Shown in pieces: positions 46,182 to 55,260 of a DNA stretch of 64,000 nt. Source of the stretch: Acinetobacter pittii ANC 4050 (GTDB taxonomy: Bacteria; Pseudomonadota; Gammaproteobacteria; Pseudomonadales; Moraxellaceae). The notes beneath the pieces were generated by a model that saw nothing but the letters and a program-made list of their open reading frames with translations, was not told the DNA's origin and did not search any database. The position numbers were made by a program, and so were the translations under genes. The DNA lies in NCBI RefSeq assembly GCF_000399685.1, contig NZ_KB976987.1:1503184-1567183 (forward strand), in the 5' to 3' direction. Each line of letters begins with the position of its first letter. Positions within the stretch are counted from its first letter, which is position 1.

Positions 46182-46634
46182 ATCTCAAATTATCACACGC
46201 TTAAGTTTAAAAACACATTGAATTTTATAGTATAGATTTATTAAAGCTACAAATCTAAAGAAATATTTTAATTGAAAAAATAAGGTTTATTTGTGATGTA
46301 CATCACAAATAAAAACCATAAAATTATAAATTATATCCAGATACATCAACCACTTACCAAACAAAATTTTAGGTTTATTATTTTCATAAATATAAAAATC
46401 TTATATATTTTATATTGTCATATAGTATAAAAGACAGAGAAATTAAATATGGCATATAATTAATTCTTAATACTTTACAATATACTTATTTCACTATATT
46501 TAACTTAATATTAAATGGAGTAATAAATTATTTTTAAATATTAAATTAATTTCACTTTTAATTGAAAATAATTCAGTTCACATAATATAAACTCCAAATA
46601 TATAATTATTAGAATTGCAATTTAATTTTTTATT
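46182..46634. other. 453-bp very AT-rich gap before queH
   Basis: No gene is seen on either strand. Apart from the CRP-type palindrome at 46286-46313 the DNA is nearly all A and T. It must contain the promoter for the zinc-site protein, for queH, or for both. Confidence 0.5.
46286..46313. promoter_or_regulatory. 28-bp perfect palindrome with a CRP/Vfr-consensus core
   Basis: The core TGTGATGTACATCACA is an exact TGTGA-N6-TCACA site, and the symmetry extends over 28 bp. Flanking GGTTT and AAAACC could also extend a hairpin. It lies about 320 bp upstream of queH and about 105 bp upstream of the minus-strand Cys-pair protein. A cAMP-receptor-type regulator would be the natural binder. Confidence 0.6.
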
Positions 46635-47294
46635 ATGGCAACTCAACGTTTAAAATTAGAACTCCCATCTGGACATGATCAATTATTACTTCACTCTTGT
46701 TGTGCTCCTTGTTCAGGAGAAGTCATGGAAGCATTGATTGATTCTGGAATTAAATTTTCAATATTTTTTTATAATCCTAATATTCATCCAGTAAAAGAAT
46801 ATCTAATCCGTAAGGAAGAAAATATTCGTTTTGCAGAAAAGCATAATATCCCATTTATCGATGCAGATTATGACACGGATAATTGGTTTGCCCGAGCCAA
46901 AGGTATGGAGGATGAACCCGAACGCGGCATTCGTTGTACCATGTGTTTTGATATGCGTTTCGAGCGAACTGCCCTTTACGCACATGAACACGGCTTTAGT
47001 CTCATCAGTAGTTCGCTAGGAATTTCTCGTTGGAAGAATATGGCTCAAATTAATGACTGCGGAATTCGGGCAGCATCTCATTATCCCGATATTCAATATT
47101 GGGATTATAACTGGCGCAAAAATGGTGGCTCTAGTCGAATGATTGAAATTAGTAAGCGAGAGGAATTCTACCAACAGGAATATTGCGGCTGTGTATATTC
47201 TTTGCGTGATACCAACCGTTGGCGTATGAGTAATGGTCGAGATCGAATTAAATTAGGTGTTAAGTTTTATAGTAATGCCATGGAAGAAGATTAA
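46635..47294 (+). CDS. queH: Epoxyqueuosine reductase QueH
   Basis: The 219-residue protein carries the paired cysteines of QueH: SCCAPC at residues 21-26, CTMC in the middle and CGC toward the end (residues about 186-188). It makes queuosine in tRNA by reducing epoxyqueuosine, using an iron-sulfur cluster. It is an alternative to QueG. No clear ribosome site precedes the ATG. Neighbouring genes are unrelated. Confidence 0.92.
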   Translation: MATQRLKLELPSGHDQLLLHSCCAPCSGEVMEALIDSGIKFSIFFYNPNIHPVKEYLIRKEENIRFAEKHNIPFIDADYDTDNWFARAKGMEDEPERGIRCTMCFDMRFERTALYAHEHGFSLISSSLGISRWKNMAQINDCGIRAASHYPDIQYWDYNWRKNGGSSRMIEISKREEFYQQEYCGCVYSLRDTNRWRMSNGRDRIKLGVKFYSNAMEED

Positions 47295-47358
47295 TTTTTA
47301 TTTCTCTTTAAGAATTAATTAAGTTATTCGGAACTATATTTATTTTTGATAAAAAAAC

Positions 47359-47381
47359 GGCCACATCTGGAGAATGTGGCC
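47359..47381 (-). terminator. Terminator downstream of the MocR gene
   Basis: GGCCACAT / ATGTGGCC, an 8-bp perfect stem with a 7-nt loop, is followed by a T-run on the minus strand. It lies about 190 bp beyond the MocR stop. A role for queH, from the other side, is less likely. Confidence 0.65.
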
Positions 47382-47571
47382 AAAAGGTGTACTAAATAAG
47401 CTTTGATGTAGTTAGATTAATTGTGCTAGCTTAAAATAATATTAATTAAAATTAATTTTTAAAAATTTTAATAACCTCTCTATTTTCATATAACCAATTG
47501 ATCATCATAGAAATTCGTATTTAAGCATTTAAAAAATGATTAAATTTATCTAAATAACAAAACTTAGGCTA

Positions 47572-49050
47572 TTATTTTTCTTGTAAAAATTGTGCAATTT
47601 TTTTAATGTTTTCAATAATTTCATTAGGTGTGTGGGCCGCATAGCCAAAAAGTACCGCGGCCTTTTTGTTTGGCATCTGACAATATCTTGATAGTGGTTG
47701 AACAGCCAAGTTTAGAGCTGAACATTGATCAATAAATTCTTGCTCTGTCCTCTCACCTTTTAACCAGCACACTGCATGAATACCTGAATCTGTGGGTTGA
47801 ACACTAAGCACATCTGAAAGATGCTCATCAATAGTTTTAATCAAGGCTTGTTGGCGCTCATAGCAAGCTTTTCGAACTTTGCGCACATGCCGAGCATAGT
47901 GACCTTTTTGTATAAATTGAGACAAAGCCACTTGCTCTAAATAAGAACTTCGAACATCCGTATAGTATTTTGCTGCACTAAAGGTTTCGATTAATGCTTC
48001 AGGCACAACCATGAATCCTAACCGAAATTCTGGAAACATCATTTTGGTAAAAGTACCAGAGTAAATAACTCTTTGCTGCTGATCTAAACCTTGTAGAGCT
48101 TGAATAGGATGTGTGCCATAGCGGAACTCACTATTATAGTCATCTTCAAAAATCCATTTCCCTTGTTGAGATGCCCAATCGAGTAACGAAAAACGGCGGG
48201 CAAGACTTAAGGTTCCACCTACAGGGAATTGATGTGAAGGTGCTGTATAGACCAGTTTGCTTTTTGAATAACGATGAATAATATCAGAGACTAGCATCCC
48301 CTCTTCATCACTTTCAACTAAATTTACCTGTGCACCAAAACTTCGAAAAATGTTAAAAGCAGCGTCATAGCCTGGTTCATCTAAACACACCTCATCATTT
48401 GCTTGAAGTAAAGCATAGGCCGTTAAATGAATAGCTTGCTGCGTCCCATTTACGATAATAATTTGCTCTTCTTTGCAGTTCAGCCCTCGGGTGGAGCGAA
48501 CATATTCACAAATTGCCTGACGTAGAGGCAAATAGCCACGCGGGTCGTGAAATTGACCAAGCTGATAATACGACTGCCGCCAAGCTTGATTTAATAACTT
48601 TCCCCAAAGTTGATGAGGAAATAAGTCAACACAACCTACCCCCACATGGAACATTTTTTTCTTTTGACTTGACCACGACTGCTCTAGCCATGAAGTTAAT
48701 AATGCTTCCATATTCGGATTAATATTTAAGGATTGATGATTATTTTTAGACGTTTTTTTTGAATTTTCTTGAACATGTATTAACTGATCTGGCACAACCT
48801 CAGCAACATAGGTACCCGAACTTGGTTTGGTAAATAAATATCCCTCATCAAGTAATCGTTCAAGAGCTGCCAATACAGAGTTTCTTGAAATTGACATCAT
48901 CTCTGCTAGGGCACGACTTGAGGGTAATTTTGTTCCGGCAGATAGTCTTCTATCTAAGATAGCATCACGCAAAGCCGAATATAGCCCATCTTTAATCTGC
49001 CCTTTTGGCAAAATCAAATGTGGGAAAGATGCCGAAATCGAAGCTGCCAT
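47572..49050 (-). CDS. MocR-family transcriptional regulator
   Basis: The 492-residue protein has a GntR-type winged helix (about 15-80: KLPSSRALAEMMSISRNSVLAALERLLDEGYL) fused to a class-I aminotransferase-like domain with a pyridoxal-phosphate Lys in YSGTFTKMMFPEFRLGF. MocR proteins bind PLP or an amino-acid derivative and regulate neighbours. It is divergent from the GNAT acetyltransferase gene, so that gene is the probable target. Confidence 0.93.
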   Translation of the reverse strand: MAASISASFPHLILPKGQIKDGLYSALRDAILDRRLSAGTKLPSSRALAEMMSISRNSVLAALERLLDEGYLFTKPSSGTYVAEVVPDQLIHVQENSKKTSKNNHQSLNINPNMEALLTSWLEQSWSSQKKKMFHVGVGCVDLFPHQLWGKLLNQAWRQSYYQLGQFHDPRGYLPLRQAICEYVRSTRGLNCKEEQIIIVNGTQQAIHLTAYALLQANDEVCLDEPGYDAAFNIFRSFGAQVNLVESDEEGMLVSDIIHRYSKSKLVYTAPSHQFPVGGTLSLARRFSLLDWASQQGKWIFEDDYNSEFRYGTHPIQALQGLDQQQRVIYSGTFTKMMFPEFRLGFMVVPEALIETFSAAKYYTDVRSSYLEQVALSQFIQKGHYARHVRKVRKACYERQQALIKTIDEHLSDVLSVQPTDSGIHAVCWLKGERTEQEFIDQCSALNLAVQPLSRYCQMPNKKAAVLFGYAAHTPNEIIENIKKIAQFLQEK

Positions 49051-49111
49051 AACAAACTGGTACTGTAAAAAATATCAAAAGTGTACCTTATAAAAATACC
49101 ACTATCAAAAC

Positions 49112-49155
49112 TACACTCTAGTTTTCCATTTTCCATTACTTTAAAATAGAGTGTA
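49112..49155. promoter_or_regulatory. Inverted repeat between the MocR and GNAT genes
   Basis: TACACTCTA (49112-49120) and TAGAGTGTA (49147-49155) are perfect 9-bp arms separated by 26 bp, in the 111-bp gap between two divergent genes. GTGTAC, a similar sequence, also occurs at 49081. These are good candidates for MocR binding sites. Confidence 0.5.
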
Positions 49156-49161
49156 ATTATT

Positions 49162-49617
49162 ATGCAAAATCAAGATATTCAAATCATCCCTGTTCAACAG
49201 CAGGACTATTCACAATGGGAAAAATATTGGCTTGCTTATCAAAATTTTTATCAGGTCAATTTACCTCTTCACGTCACGAAAGTGACTTGGGAACGCTTTT
49301 TCGATGAAAATGAACCCGTTTATTGTGCTGTTGCTAAACAAGGTGAGCAGGTTTTAGGAATTGTGCATTATGTTATTCATCGTTCAACATGGGCAAAAAA
49401 TAATTATTGTTATTTAGAAGACCTCTATGTTTCACCTGAAGTCCGTGGTCAACACATTGGTAAGCAACTTATTGAATACGTACAGAAGCAAGCAATTGCA
49501 CATCACTGTGAACGTTTATATTGGCATACTCAAGAAAGCAACCACACAGCCCAAAAGCTTTACGATTGGATTGCCCAAAAACCAGGGATTATTGAATATC
49601 GTATGCCTTTGAACTAA
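49162..49617 (+). CDS. GNAT-family N-acetyltransferase
   Basis: The 151-residue protein is a complete GNAT domain. The acetyl-CoA motif A is in YLEDLYVSPEVRGQHIGKQLIEYV, and motif B near WHTQESNHTAQKLYDWI. The substrate is unknown. Divergence from a MocR regulator suggests that the acetylated compound may be an amine or amino acid sensed by it. Confidence 0.9.
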   Translation: MQNQDIQIIPVQQQDYSQWEKYWLAYQNFYQVNLPLHVTKVTWERFFDENEPVYCAVAKQGEQVLGIVHYVIHRSTWAKNNYCYLEDLYVSPEVRGQHIGKQLIEYVQKQAIAHHCERLYWHTQESNHTAQKLYDWIAQKPGIIEYRMPLN

Positions 49618-49627
49618 AGAAAGTAAA

Positions 49628-49659
49628 AAACACCAAAAGCTGGAATGCTTTTGGTGTTT
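49628..49659 (+). terminator. Bidirectional terminator between the GNAT and YcaQ-like genes
   Basis: AAACACCAAAAGC / GCTTTTGGTGTTT, a 13-bp perfect stem with a 6-nt loop, lies just after the GNAT stop and overlaps the stop codon of the convergent gene. Confidence 0.85.
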
Positions 49660-50815
49660 AAATCTTAGCAAGAATAAGCTTAATCACTTTGTCATTAATA
49701 GTTGAGCATTGATTAAACGCTGCAAAACGCTTGAGCTCTTGCTCCAATTCGAAAAAGAAAAGCTCCTTATTTTTTACTGTTTTTTCTAGATGTAGACTAA
49801 TTACTTCTAACTCTTTTATAGAACGATGCGCTTTACAATCTACTCGGCCGACTAACTCATCTTGATATAGAATCGGCAAACAAAAATAACCATATACCCG
49901 TTTAGCCGCTGGTACATAGCATTCAATCCGATAATCAAACTCAAATAAAGAAGTTAAACGGTCACGATGAATAAGCGAGTTATCAAAAGGTGAAAGTATT
50001 TTTAAACCGAACTCAGTATTAAGCTTTTGTTCTATTGCGGCGGCATCAACATATAGCGTTTGACCATTCTCAAGCTTGATTACAGATACTACACCTGCGT
50101 CAATCTGCTCCATCAGCACGGCACGCATAGTTTCTTTTAAATCATTTTTCTTTAAATGAACCAGTTGTTTCCATGTAAATGCACCATGTGCTCGAAGCGT
50201 ATTATTAAATAAATACTGCGCATATTCATAAAGCGTAGGCATAGTTAAATCAATATTTTCAGGTAAACAGCGCTCGGTCAAATCATAGACCTTTTCCATT
50301 CCGTTACGTTCACAGATCATCAGGTCACCCTGCATATATAACTGCTCAAAAGCACGGCGACCTGGTCCGGTATTCCACCAGTTTCCTAAACTCTTTTTAT
50401 TATTCTTATCAATATCTCTTAATCGAATTTTACCTTCACCACCAACACGCGCCAAAATTTCATTCATAAGCTGCTGATCGCCTCTATTAAAATAACGGCT
50501 TTCCCCTTTCCTAACAGACATCATGGCAGGCAGTGCATAGCGATAATCTTTCATAGGAAGATAAGATGCGGCATGATACCAATATTCAAAAATCTGGCGC
50601 TCGCGTACCAAACTATTGAGATGACTTAGATCATAATCAGGCACTCGGCTCCACAATATATGGTGATGAGCTCGCTCTACAACCGATATGGTATCAATCT
50701 GCACATATCCTAAATGCTCAATCGCCTGTAAAGTGCCTTCCAAACCTTTGGCAAATCGACTAGTTTTTCCTAGGCCTTGATTGAATAAAGTAAGCTGTTT
50801 CAAAGAAGAAGTCAT
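49658..50815 (-). CDS. YcaQ-like winged-helix DNA glycosylase
   Basis: From the ATG at 50815 the protein has 385 residues. The features of the YcaQ/AlkX family are visible: YVQIDTISVVERAHHHILWSRVP at the start and LSPFDNSLIHRDRLTSLFEFDYRIECYVPAAKRVYGYF toward the end. Characterised members unhook DNA interstrand crosslinks and protect from alkylation. The start three codons downstream of a TTG is chosen for the ATG. Confidence 0.85.
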   Translation of the reverse strand: MTSSLKQLTLFNQGLGKTSRFAKGLEGTLQAIEHLGYVQIDTISVVERAHHHILWSRVPDYDLSHLNSLVRERQIFEYWYHAASYLPMKDYRYALPAMMSVRKGESRYFNRGDQQLMNEILARVGGEGKIRLRDIDKNNKKSLGNWWNTGPGRRAFEQLYMQGDLMICERNGMEKVYDLTERCLPENIDLTMPTLYEYAQYLFNNTLRAHGAFTWKQLVHLKKNDLKETMRAVLMEQIDAGVVSVIKLENGQTLYVDAAAIEQKLNTEFGLKILSPFDNSLIHRDRLTSLFEFDYRIECYVPAAKRVYGYFCLPILYQDELVGRVDCKAHRSIKELEVISLHLEKTVKNKELFFFELEQELKRFAAFNQCSTINDKVIKLILAKI

Positions 50816-50949
50816 AAAAATCAAATATTGTTGTATTCATTTAAAAGCGGGAAATTTTCAGTTCTATCGTATCACTATTTCCTGATTTACTTGTGTTTTA
50901 GAATCGGTAATTCTCTATAAAAAGAATCACGATTAACTCAACGTTCGTT

Positions 50950-52131
50950 TTACAGACTCAGCTTAAAATAACTTTTAGGCGCCAATCTAATCACTAAAAT
51001 AACTACTAATATCACACTGGCTAAATGGAAAAGCCATCCCGCTTTGTAAGCCCCCGTAAGATCATGCAAAATTGCAATAATCCATGGCGGAATTGCTGCC
51101 AATAAGAAACCACCGCCTTGCATCAGTGCAGATAAAGCACCTGCATAAATCGGCTCATCAAAATGATCTAATGCAACTATAAGCGTTAAGGCAAAACATC
51201 CTCCCAAACCCGCGCCTAAACAAATTGCCCAAAGTATAGAGGCAAACTCAGGCATAAAAGCCATTCCTGCAAACCCAACCATTTGCATAGCTAACGTAAA
51301 CCATAGCCATGGACGTCGGTCTTTATATTTTCTTGCTAAAACGGGCAAAATAAGTGCTGAAGCTGCTTGGCCCAAGGCCAATAAAGCAAGTAGTTGTCCA
51401 CTTTGCGCTGCGCTCCACCCCTGATCTTGAAAAGAAGGCGCTAACCAAGCTACGACTGATGAGTAGCCCCCATTTACAAGCCCGAAACAAGCCATTAATA
51501 ACCAAGTTCGAGGTTGATTTAATAATTTTCTTACAGGCGCACGATGAATGGATGAGCCAACTTTTGTAGGTAAAAAAGCCAGTGCCAATATAAATGCAAA
51601 TAAAGCTGGAATAGCAAAAGAAGCCAGTCCAATCGACCAAGAGCCCGTTATATTTGAAATTATGGGAGCTAACCATGCTCCTAACGCCCCACCGCCCATG
51701 AGCATAGCTGAATAAAGCCCCATCATCGGACCTATATATTGGCTAAATTCTCGTTTAATCATGCCTGGAAAAGCCGCTTGTATCATCGCAACGCCAAATC
51801 CAATTACTATTGCACTAATAATTAATCCTTCGGCTGTAGGTAATAAAAAACGGACAGCACATCCCGCACAAATAGCAAGTAATGCACCAACAATAGCTTT
51901 TCGTTCGCCCACATAGTTCTGCAATATTGGCCCAACAAATGCAACAAGCCCCATAAGCATCATCGGTAGCAAAGTAAGTAGTGCCATTCCTTGTAGGCTT
52001 AAGCCAGTGGCTGTTCGAATATTGGCAATCAATGGTCCAATACTTGTGATAAATGGTCTTAAATTAAGGCCCACCAAAGCTACCGTTACAACAAGCATGG
52101 GACGAGTCAAAAAAACTCCAGACTGCTTCAT
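50950..52131 (-). CDS. MFS transporter, CynX/NimT type
   Basis: The 393-residue inner-membrane protein has about twelve transmembrane helices. Its opening LRPFITSIGPLIANIRTATGLS is typical of the CynX/NimT group (cyanate, 2-nitroimidazole). Its ATG at 52131 overlaps the stop of the nucleoside deaminase gene (ATGA), so the two are translationally coupled. The substrate is not known but might be a base or a related N-compound. Confidence 0.88.
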   Translation of the reverse strand: MKQSGVFLTRPMLVVTVALVGLNLRPFITSIGPLIANIRTATGLSLQGMALLTLLPMMLMGLVAFVGPILQNYVGERKAIVGALLAICAGCAVRFLLPTAEGLIISAIVIGFGVAMIQAAFPGMIKREFSQYIGPMMGLYSAMLMGGGALGAWLAPIISNITGSWSIGLASFAIPALFAFILALAFLPTKVGSSIHRAPVRKLLNQPRTWLLMACFGLVNGGYSSVVAWLAPSFQDQGWSAAQSGQLLALLALGQAASALILPVLARKYKDRRPWLWFTLAMQMVGFAGMAFMPEFASILWAICLGAGLGGCFALTLIVALDHFDEPIYAGALSALMQGGGFLLAAIPPWIIAILHDLTGAYKAGWLFHLASVILVVILVIRLAPKSYFKLSL

Positions 52132-52616
52132 TCTTCTGAGCCTAAATTCTTGGCCTGATAATTCTTCCAATGCACATAAAGATCAGTGCGGTTTTCAACT
52201 CTGATCGGTATATATTGAATTTTCATTGATTGCTCAGAAAACGGCTTGGCAAGCTCAATATATATTTCGGCTGTAGATAAACCAAATGGTGTTCCATCTT
52301 CATTAGAATATGCATAGCTCACCGACTTGATACCTGCTAAACGCATTGCAGCCATACACATTGGGCATGGATGGCCACTTGCATACACAGAACAGCCTTC
52401 TAAATTGGCAGATCCTAAAACTTGGCTGGCTGCACGAATTGCCAGTAATTCGGCATGTGCGGTGGGATCGTTGGTTGTCAGAATCTGATTTACGCCTGAA
52501 GCAATAATTTCTCCATTCTTTACAACAACAGCTCCAAATGGTCTGCCACCTTTTTCAATATTGTTATAGGCAAGCTCCATCGCATTACGTAAAAACTGTT
52601 CACCTTTTTCCATCAT
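52128..52616 (-). CDS. Nucleoside/guanine deaminase-family protein
   Basis: The 162-residue cytidine-deaminase-fold protein has the zinc-site HAE (THAELLAIR region, written TAHAELLAIRAA) and the PCPMC pair. It probably deaminates guanine, cytosine or a related base in the cytoplasm. It is coupled to the downstream transporter by a 4-bp overlap, which points to joint use or export of one N-compound. Confidence 0.88.
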   Translation of the reverse strand: MMEKGEQFLRNAMELAYNNIEKGGRPFGAVVVKNGEIIASGVNQILTTNDPTAHAELLAIRAASQVLGSANLEGCSVYASGHPCPMCMAAMRLAGIKSVSYAYSNEDGTPFGLSTAEIYIELAKPFSEQSMKIQYIPIRVENRTDLYVHWKNYQAKNLGSEE

Positions 52617-52629
52617 GTACTCTCACTTT

Positions 52630-53298
52630 TTATTTTGCACCAGCTGCAAGAAGTCTTTTTTCAATTTCGCGGTAGCCTCGTGAACGTGCATGTTGTAATG
52701 GCTTAATGCCGTCTTTATCTGCTAAGTTCGGATCGGCACCTGCTTTTAATAAAAGCTCTACAATGCGTTGATATTTTGATTCTCCATTGCCCAAAATAAT
52801 GGCCTCAAGCAATGCGGTCCACCCTAAATTATTGACATGATTAACATCTACACCAGAGGCAATTAATGTACGAACTGTTTCAACATGGCCTCGCTCCGCT
52901 GCGGGAATGAGCGCAGTCCCACCGTAACGATTAGTACTTTTTAAGTTCGCACCATGCATGAGTGTCATTCTTAGAATTTTTAAATATCCCTGTGCGCCGG
53001 CGTACAAATACGGACTGTCTTGAATATTATCTTTTGCATTTACATCGGCACCCGCCTCTATCAGCATATGAGCAGCATGTACATTATTTGCTCTTGTTGC
53101 GACCATCAAAGCAGTCGAACCAGTTTCATCCCGCTCATCAATTAAAGCCTTTTGAGATAAAATCTTTTTTATAGATTGAGTGTCGTTATTTATCACTGCC
53201 TGATGTAAAGGGTACTCACTCATTGCATTCGTCATATTTGTAAAACCTAAAGCCCCTAACGCGACGATCAGATTCATCCATATTAGTGACTTACGCAT
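52630..53298 (-). CDS. Secreted/periplasmic ankyrin-repeat protein
   Basis: The start at 53298 has GGGAGG just upstream and gives 222 residues with a signal peptide (MRKSLIWMNLIVALGALGFTNMTNA). About five ankyrin repeats follow (for example DETGSTALMVATRANNVHAA and NNLGWTALLEAI). Ankyrin proteins bind other proteins; periplasmic ones are sometimes linked to oxidative-stress defence. It ends 14 bp before the deaminase start but has no obvious functional tie to it. Confidence 0.88.
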   Translation of the reverse strand: MRKSLIWMNLIVALGALGFTNMTNAMSEYPLHQAVINNDTQSIKKILSQKALIDERDETGSTALMVATRANNVHAAHMLIEAGADVNAKDNIQDSPYLYAGAQGYLKILRMTLMHGANLKSTNRYGGTALIPAAERGHVETVRTLIASGVDVNHVNNLGWTALLEAIILGNGESKYQRIVELLLKAGADPNLADKDGIKPLQHARSRGYREIEKRLLAAGAK

Positions 53299-53445
53299 GG
53301 TGGCCTCCCAATAAAAACTTTTGGCAAAACATTTTGCAAATAGAATAAACATCACCAAAAGTATTTGGAAATTAAATTATTTAATCGATACTATTAAGAT
53401 TATAAATACTTATCTAATCTGCTTTTAAACGTAGCGGTGCATAAT

Positions 53446-54303
53446 ATGTTTGATCCTCGCCTTTTACGTGCTTTTGTCACTATTTTTGAAACGGGCAGTT
53501 TTACTGCAGCTGCTGATCGATTACACCTGACTCAATCAACGATTAGTCAGCAGTTAGCACGGCTTGAAGAATCAGTGGGTCATGCGCTTATAGATCGAAC
53601 AGCAAGACCTTTCAAATTGACCGTTTCGGGAGAATATCTGATTGGTTATGCACAAAGGATTTTGACTCTTCAACAAGAAGCTGAGGCCCTACTTAAAGAT
53701 CCGGCAGGAAGTATTCCTATTCGTATTGGTTTACCAGAAGATATGATGAGTTCTGCAATGGCTGAAGTTTTCGGTATATTTGCCAAAGAGCATCGTTCTA
53801 TTCGTTTAGACGTAACCTCGGGCTTAAGTCGAAACCTAACAGAACGTTATCGGAATGGGGAATTCGATATTATTATTGTCAAAGAACCCGCGGCCAGTGC
53901 TGATCATCACGCGACATTCCCAGAAGAAATGGCATGGTTTGCAAGTGAAAACTCAAAGATTCCATGGGCCGACCCCGTGAGTTTAGTCACTTTTCCTCAA
54001 GGAGGACTTTATAGGGACGAAATGTTCGCAACCTTAGAACGTGAGCGGCGACGTTGGTATATTGCTTTTACTGGTAGTAGTCTAGAAAGCGTGTTAGTTA
54101 GTGTTGAAACAGGATTAGGGTTATCTTTATTGCCTGTAGCTACGACCAATGGACGTAGAGTACGTCGATATGATTCATTGGGTGCTGTACCACCTATGGT
54201 CGTTTCAATTTACACGTGGGAAAAAGCTGGGATCATTTCCCAGCTTGTAGATAAAATGACGTCTGTTTTACAAAAACGTTTTCAATCCTCAATCAATTCT
54301 TAA
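53446..54303 (+). CDS. LysR-family transcriptional regulator
   Basis: The 285-residue protein has the N-terminal LysR helix-turn-helix (GSFTAAADRLHLTQSTISQQLARLEESVG) and a substrate-binding domain. The ATG at 53446 begins FDPRLLRAFVTIFETG; a GTG three codons earlier is less likely. It is divergent from the ankyrin-repeat gene and ends 4 bp inside the convergent tagX gene. The ligand and targets are unknown. Confidence 0.9.
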   Translation: MFDPRLLRAFVTIFETGSFTAAADRLHLTQSTISQQLARLEESVGHALIDRTARPFKLTVSGEYLIGYAQRILTLQQEAEALLKDPAGSIPIRIGLPEDMMSSAMAEVFGIFAKEHRSIRLDVTSGLSRNLTERYRNGEFDIIIVKEPAASADHHATFPEEMAWFASENSKIPWADPVSLVTFPQGGLYRDEMFATLERERRRWYIAFTGSSLESVLVSVETGLGLSLLPVATTNGRRVRRYDSLGAVPPMVVSIYTWEKAGIISQLVDKMTSVLQKRFQSSINS

Positions 54304-55253
54304 CTTATATCATTCGAACTTTCAGCAATAAGTTTTTCCGCCATTTCTTGAGTTTTTCTTAAGCCCGGCATACGGAATTCGGTATGCCCATAATCTTGGA
54401 TAGATTTCCAACGTCCACCCCAAGTAAGCCCCACCGATTCGGCAACTTGTCCATATAACCGATAGCCTTGCATCGCCCATGGATCCCGTTCAGAAATAAC
54501 CACTTTCCCATTTCGTTTAAATGCTACATCAGCAGCTAAACCAAATTGATGATAGCTTTGATACCCCCTCGCTCTAGTCGTGTTAGGATTGCCCGCCAGC
54601 ATATTCTGACGTGCGGGGCTACGATAACCTTCTAATAGAACCAACTCATAACCATATTGTTCTTTCATGATTTTAAACACCATGAGTAAACGCTGTTTAT
54701 AACGTGGGTTCATTTTGTCCCATTTACGATCAACTAAAGTCGTGTCCAGAATAGCTCGACCATCGAAACTTGCATTATCAATCGGTGAAGAATTAATAGC
54801 TCCACTATTTTGAGACGAATATTGTTGTTCTAACTGCGTCGCCTCAACAATTGCGGCCTCAATTAAGCTTTCATCCACTTCTGGTGGTGGTGATAATATT
54901 TCACCATTTAAAAGTGCATAGATTTGAGGGTCAGTTTTTTTCAGATATTCAGCTTCAATTCGAGTTGAACTAATCGGACGAGTAAAAGCAAAAATTAATA
55001 TACTGGCAAACAAAAAAAAGCCTGCAATTACAATCCACCATTGCTGTAAATGCCAATGAGATTGTAATTTTTCAGGAGCAGCTGCCTGATTCATCGTTTG
55101 AGCAAATTGCTTCACCTGATTCAGCTGTTTACGGCCTTGTGGCAGTAATGACAAGACGAAATCTTTGCTTCTACTCCTTAGTTCATAAGACATTAAAAAT
55201 GCTAAACCAATTGCCAAGCACGTAAAGCAAAAGAAAATGAGAAAGATCATCAT
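54300..55253 (-). CDS. tagX: T6SS-associated peptidoglycan hydrolase TagX
   Basis: The 317-residue inner-membrane protein has two N-terminal hydrophobic segments (about 3-22 and 73-92). A C-terminal D-Ala-D-Ala carboxypeptidase/endopeptidase domain of M15 type follows, with likely zinc ligands in SYHQFGLAADVAF and GHTEF. In Acinetobacter TagX is an endopeptidase that lets the secretion apparatus pass the cell wall. It is the last gene of this T6SS block. Confidence 0.9.
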   Translation of the reverse strand: MMIFLIFFCFTCLAIGLAFLMSYELRSRSKDFVLSLLPQGRKQLNQVKQFAQTMNQAAAPEKLQSHWHLQQWWIVIAGFFLFASILIFAFTRPISSTRIEAEYLKKTDPQIYALLNGEILSPPPEVDESLIEAAIVEATQLEQQYSSQNSGAINSSPIDNASFDGRAILDTTLVDRKWDKMNPRYKQRLLMVFKIMKEQYGYELVLLEGYRSPARQNMLAGNPNTTRARGYQSYHQFGLAADVAFKRNGKVVISERDPWAMQGYRLYGQVAESVGLTWGGRWKSIQDYGHTEFRMPGLRKTQEMAEKLIAESSNDIS

Positions 55254-55260
55254 CAGTTCA

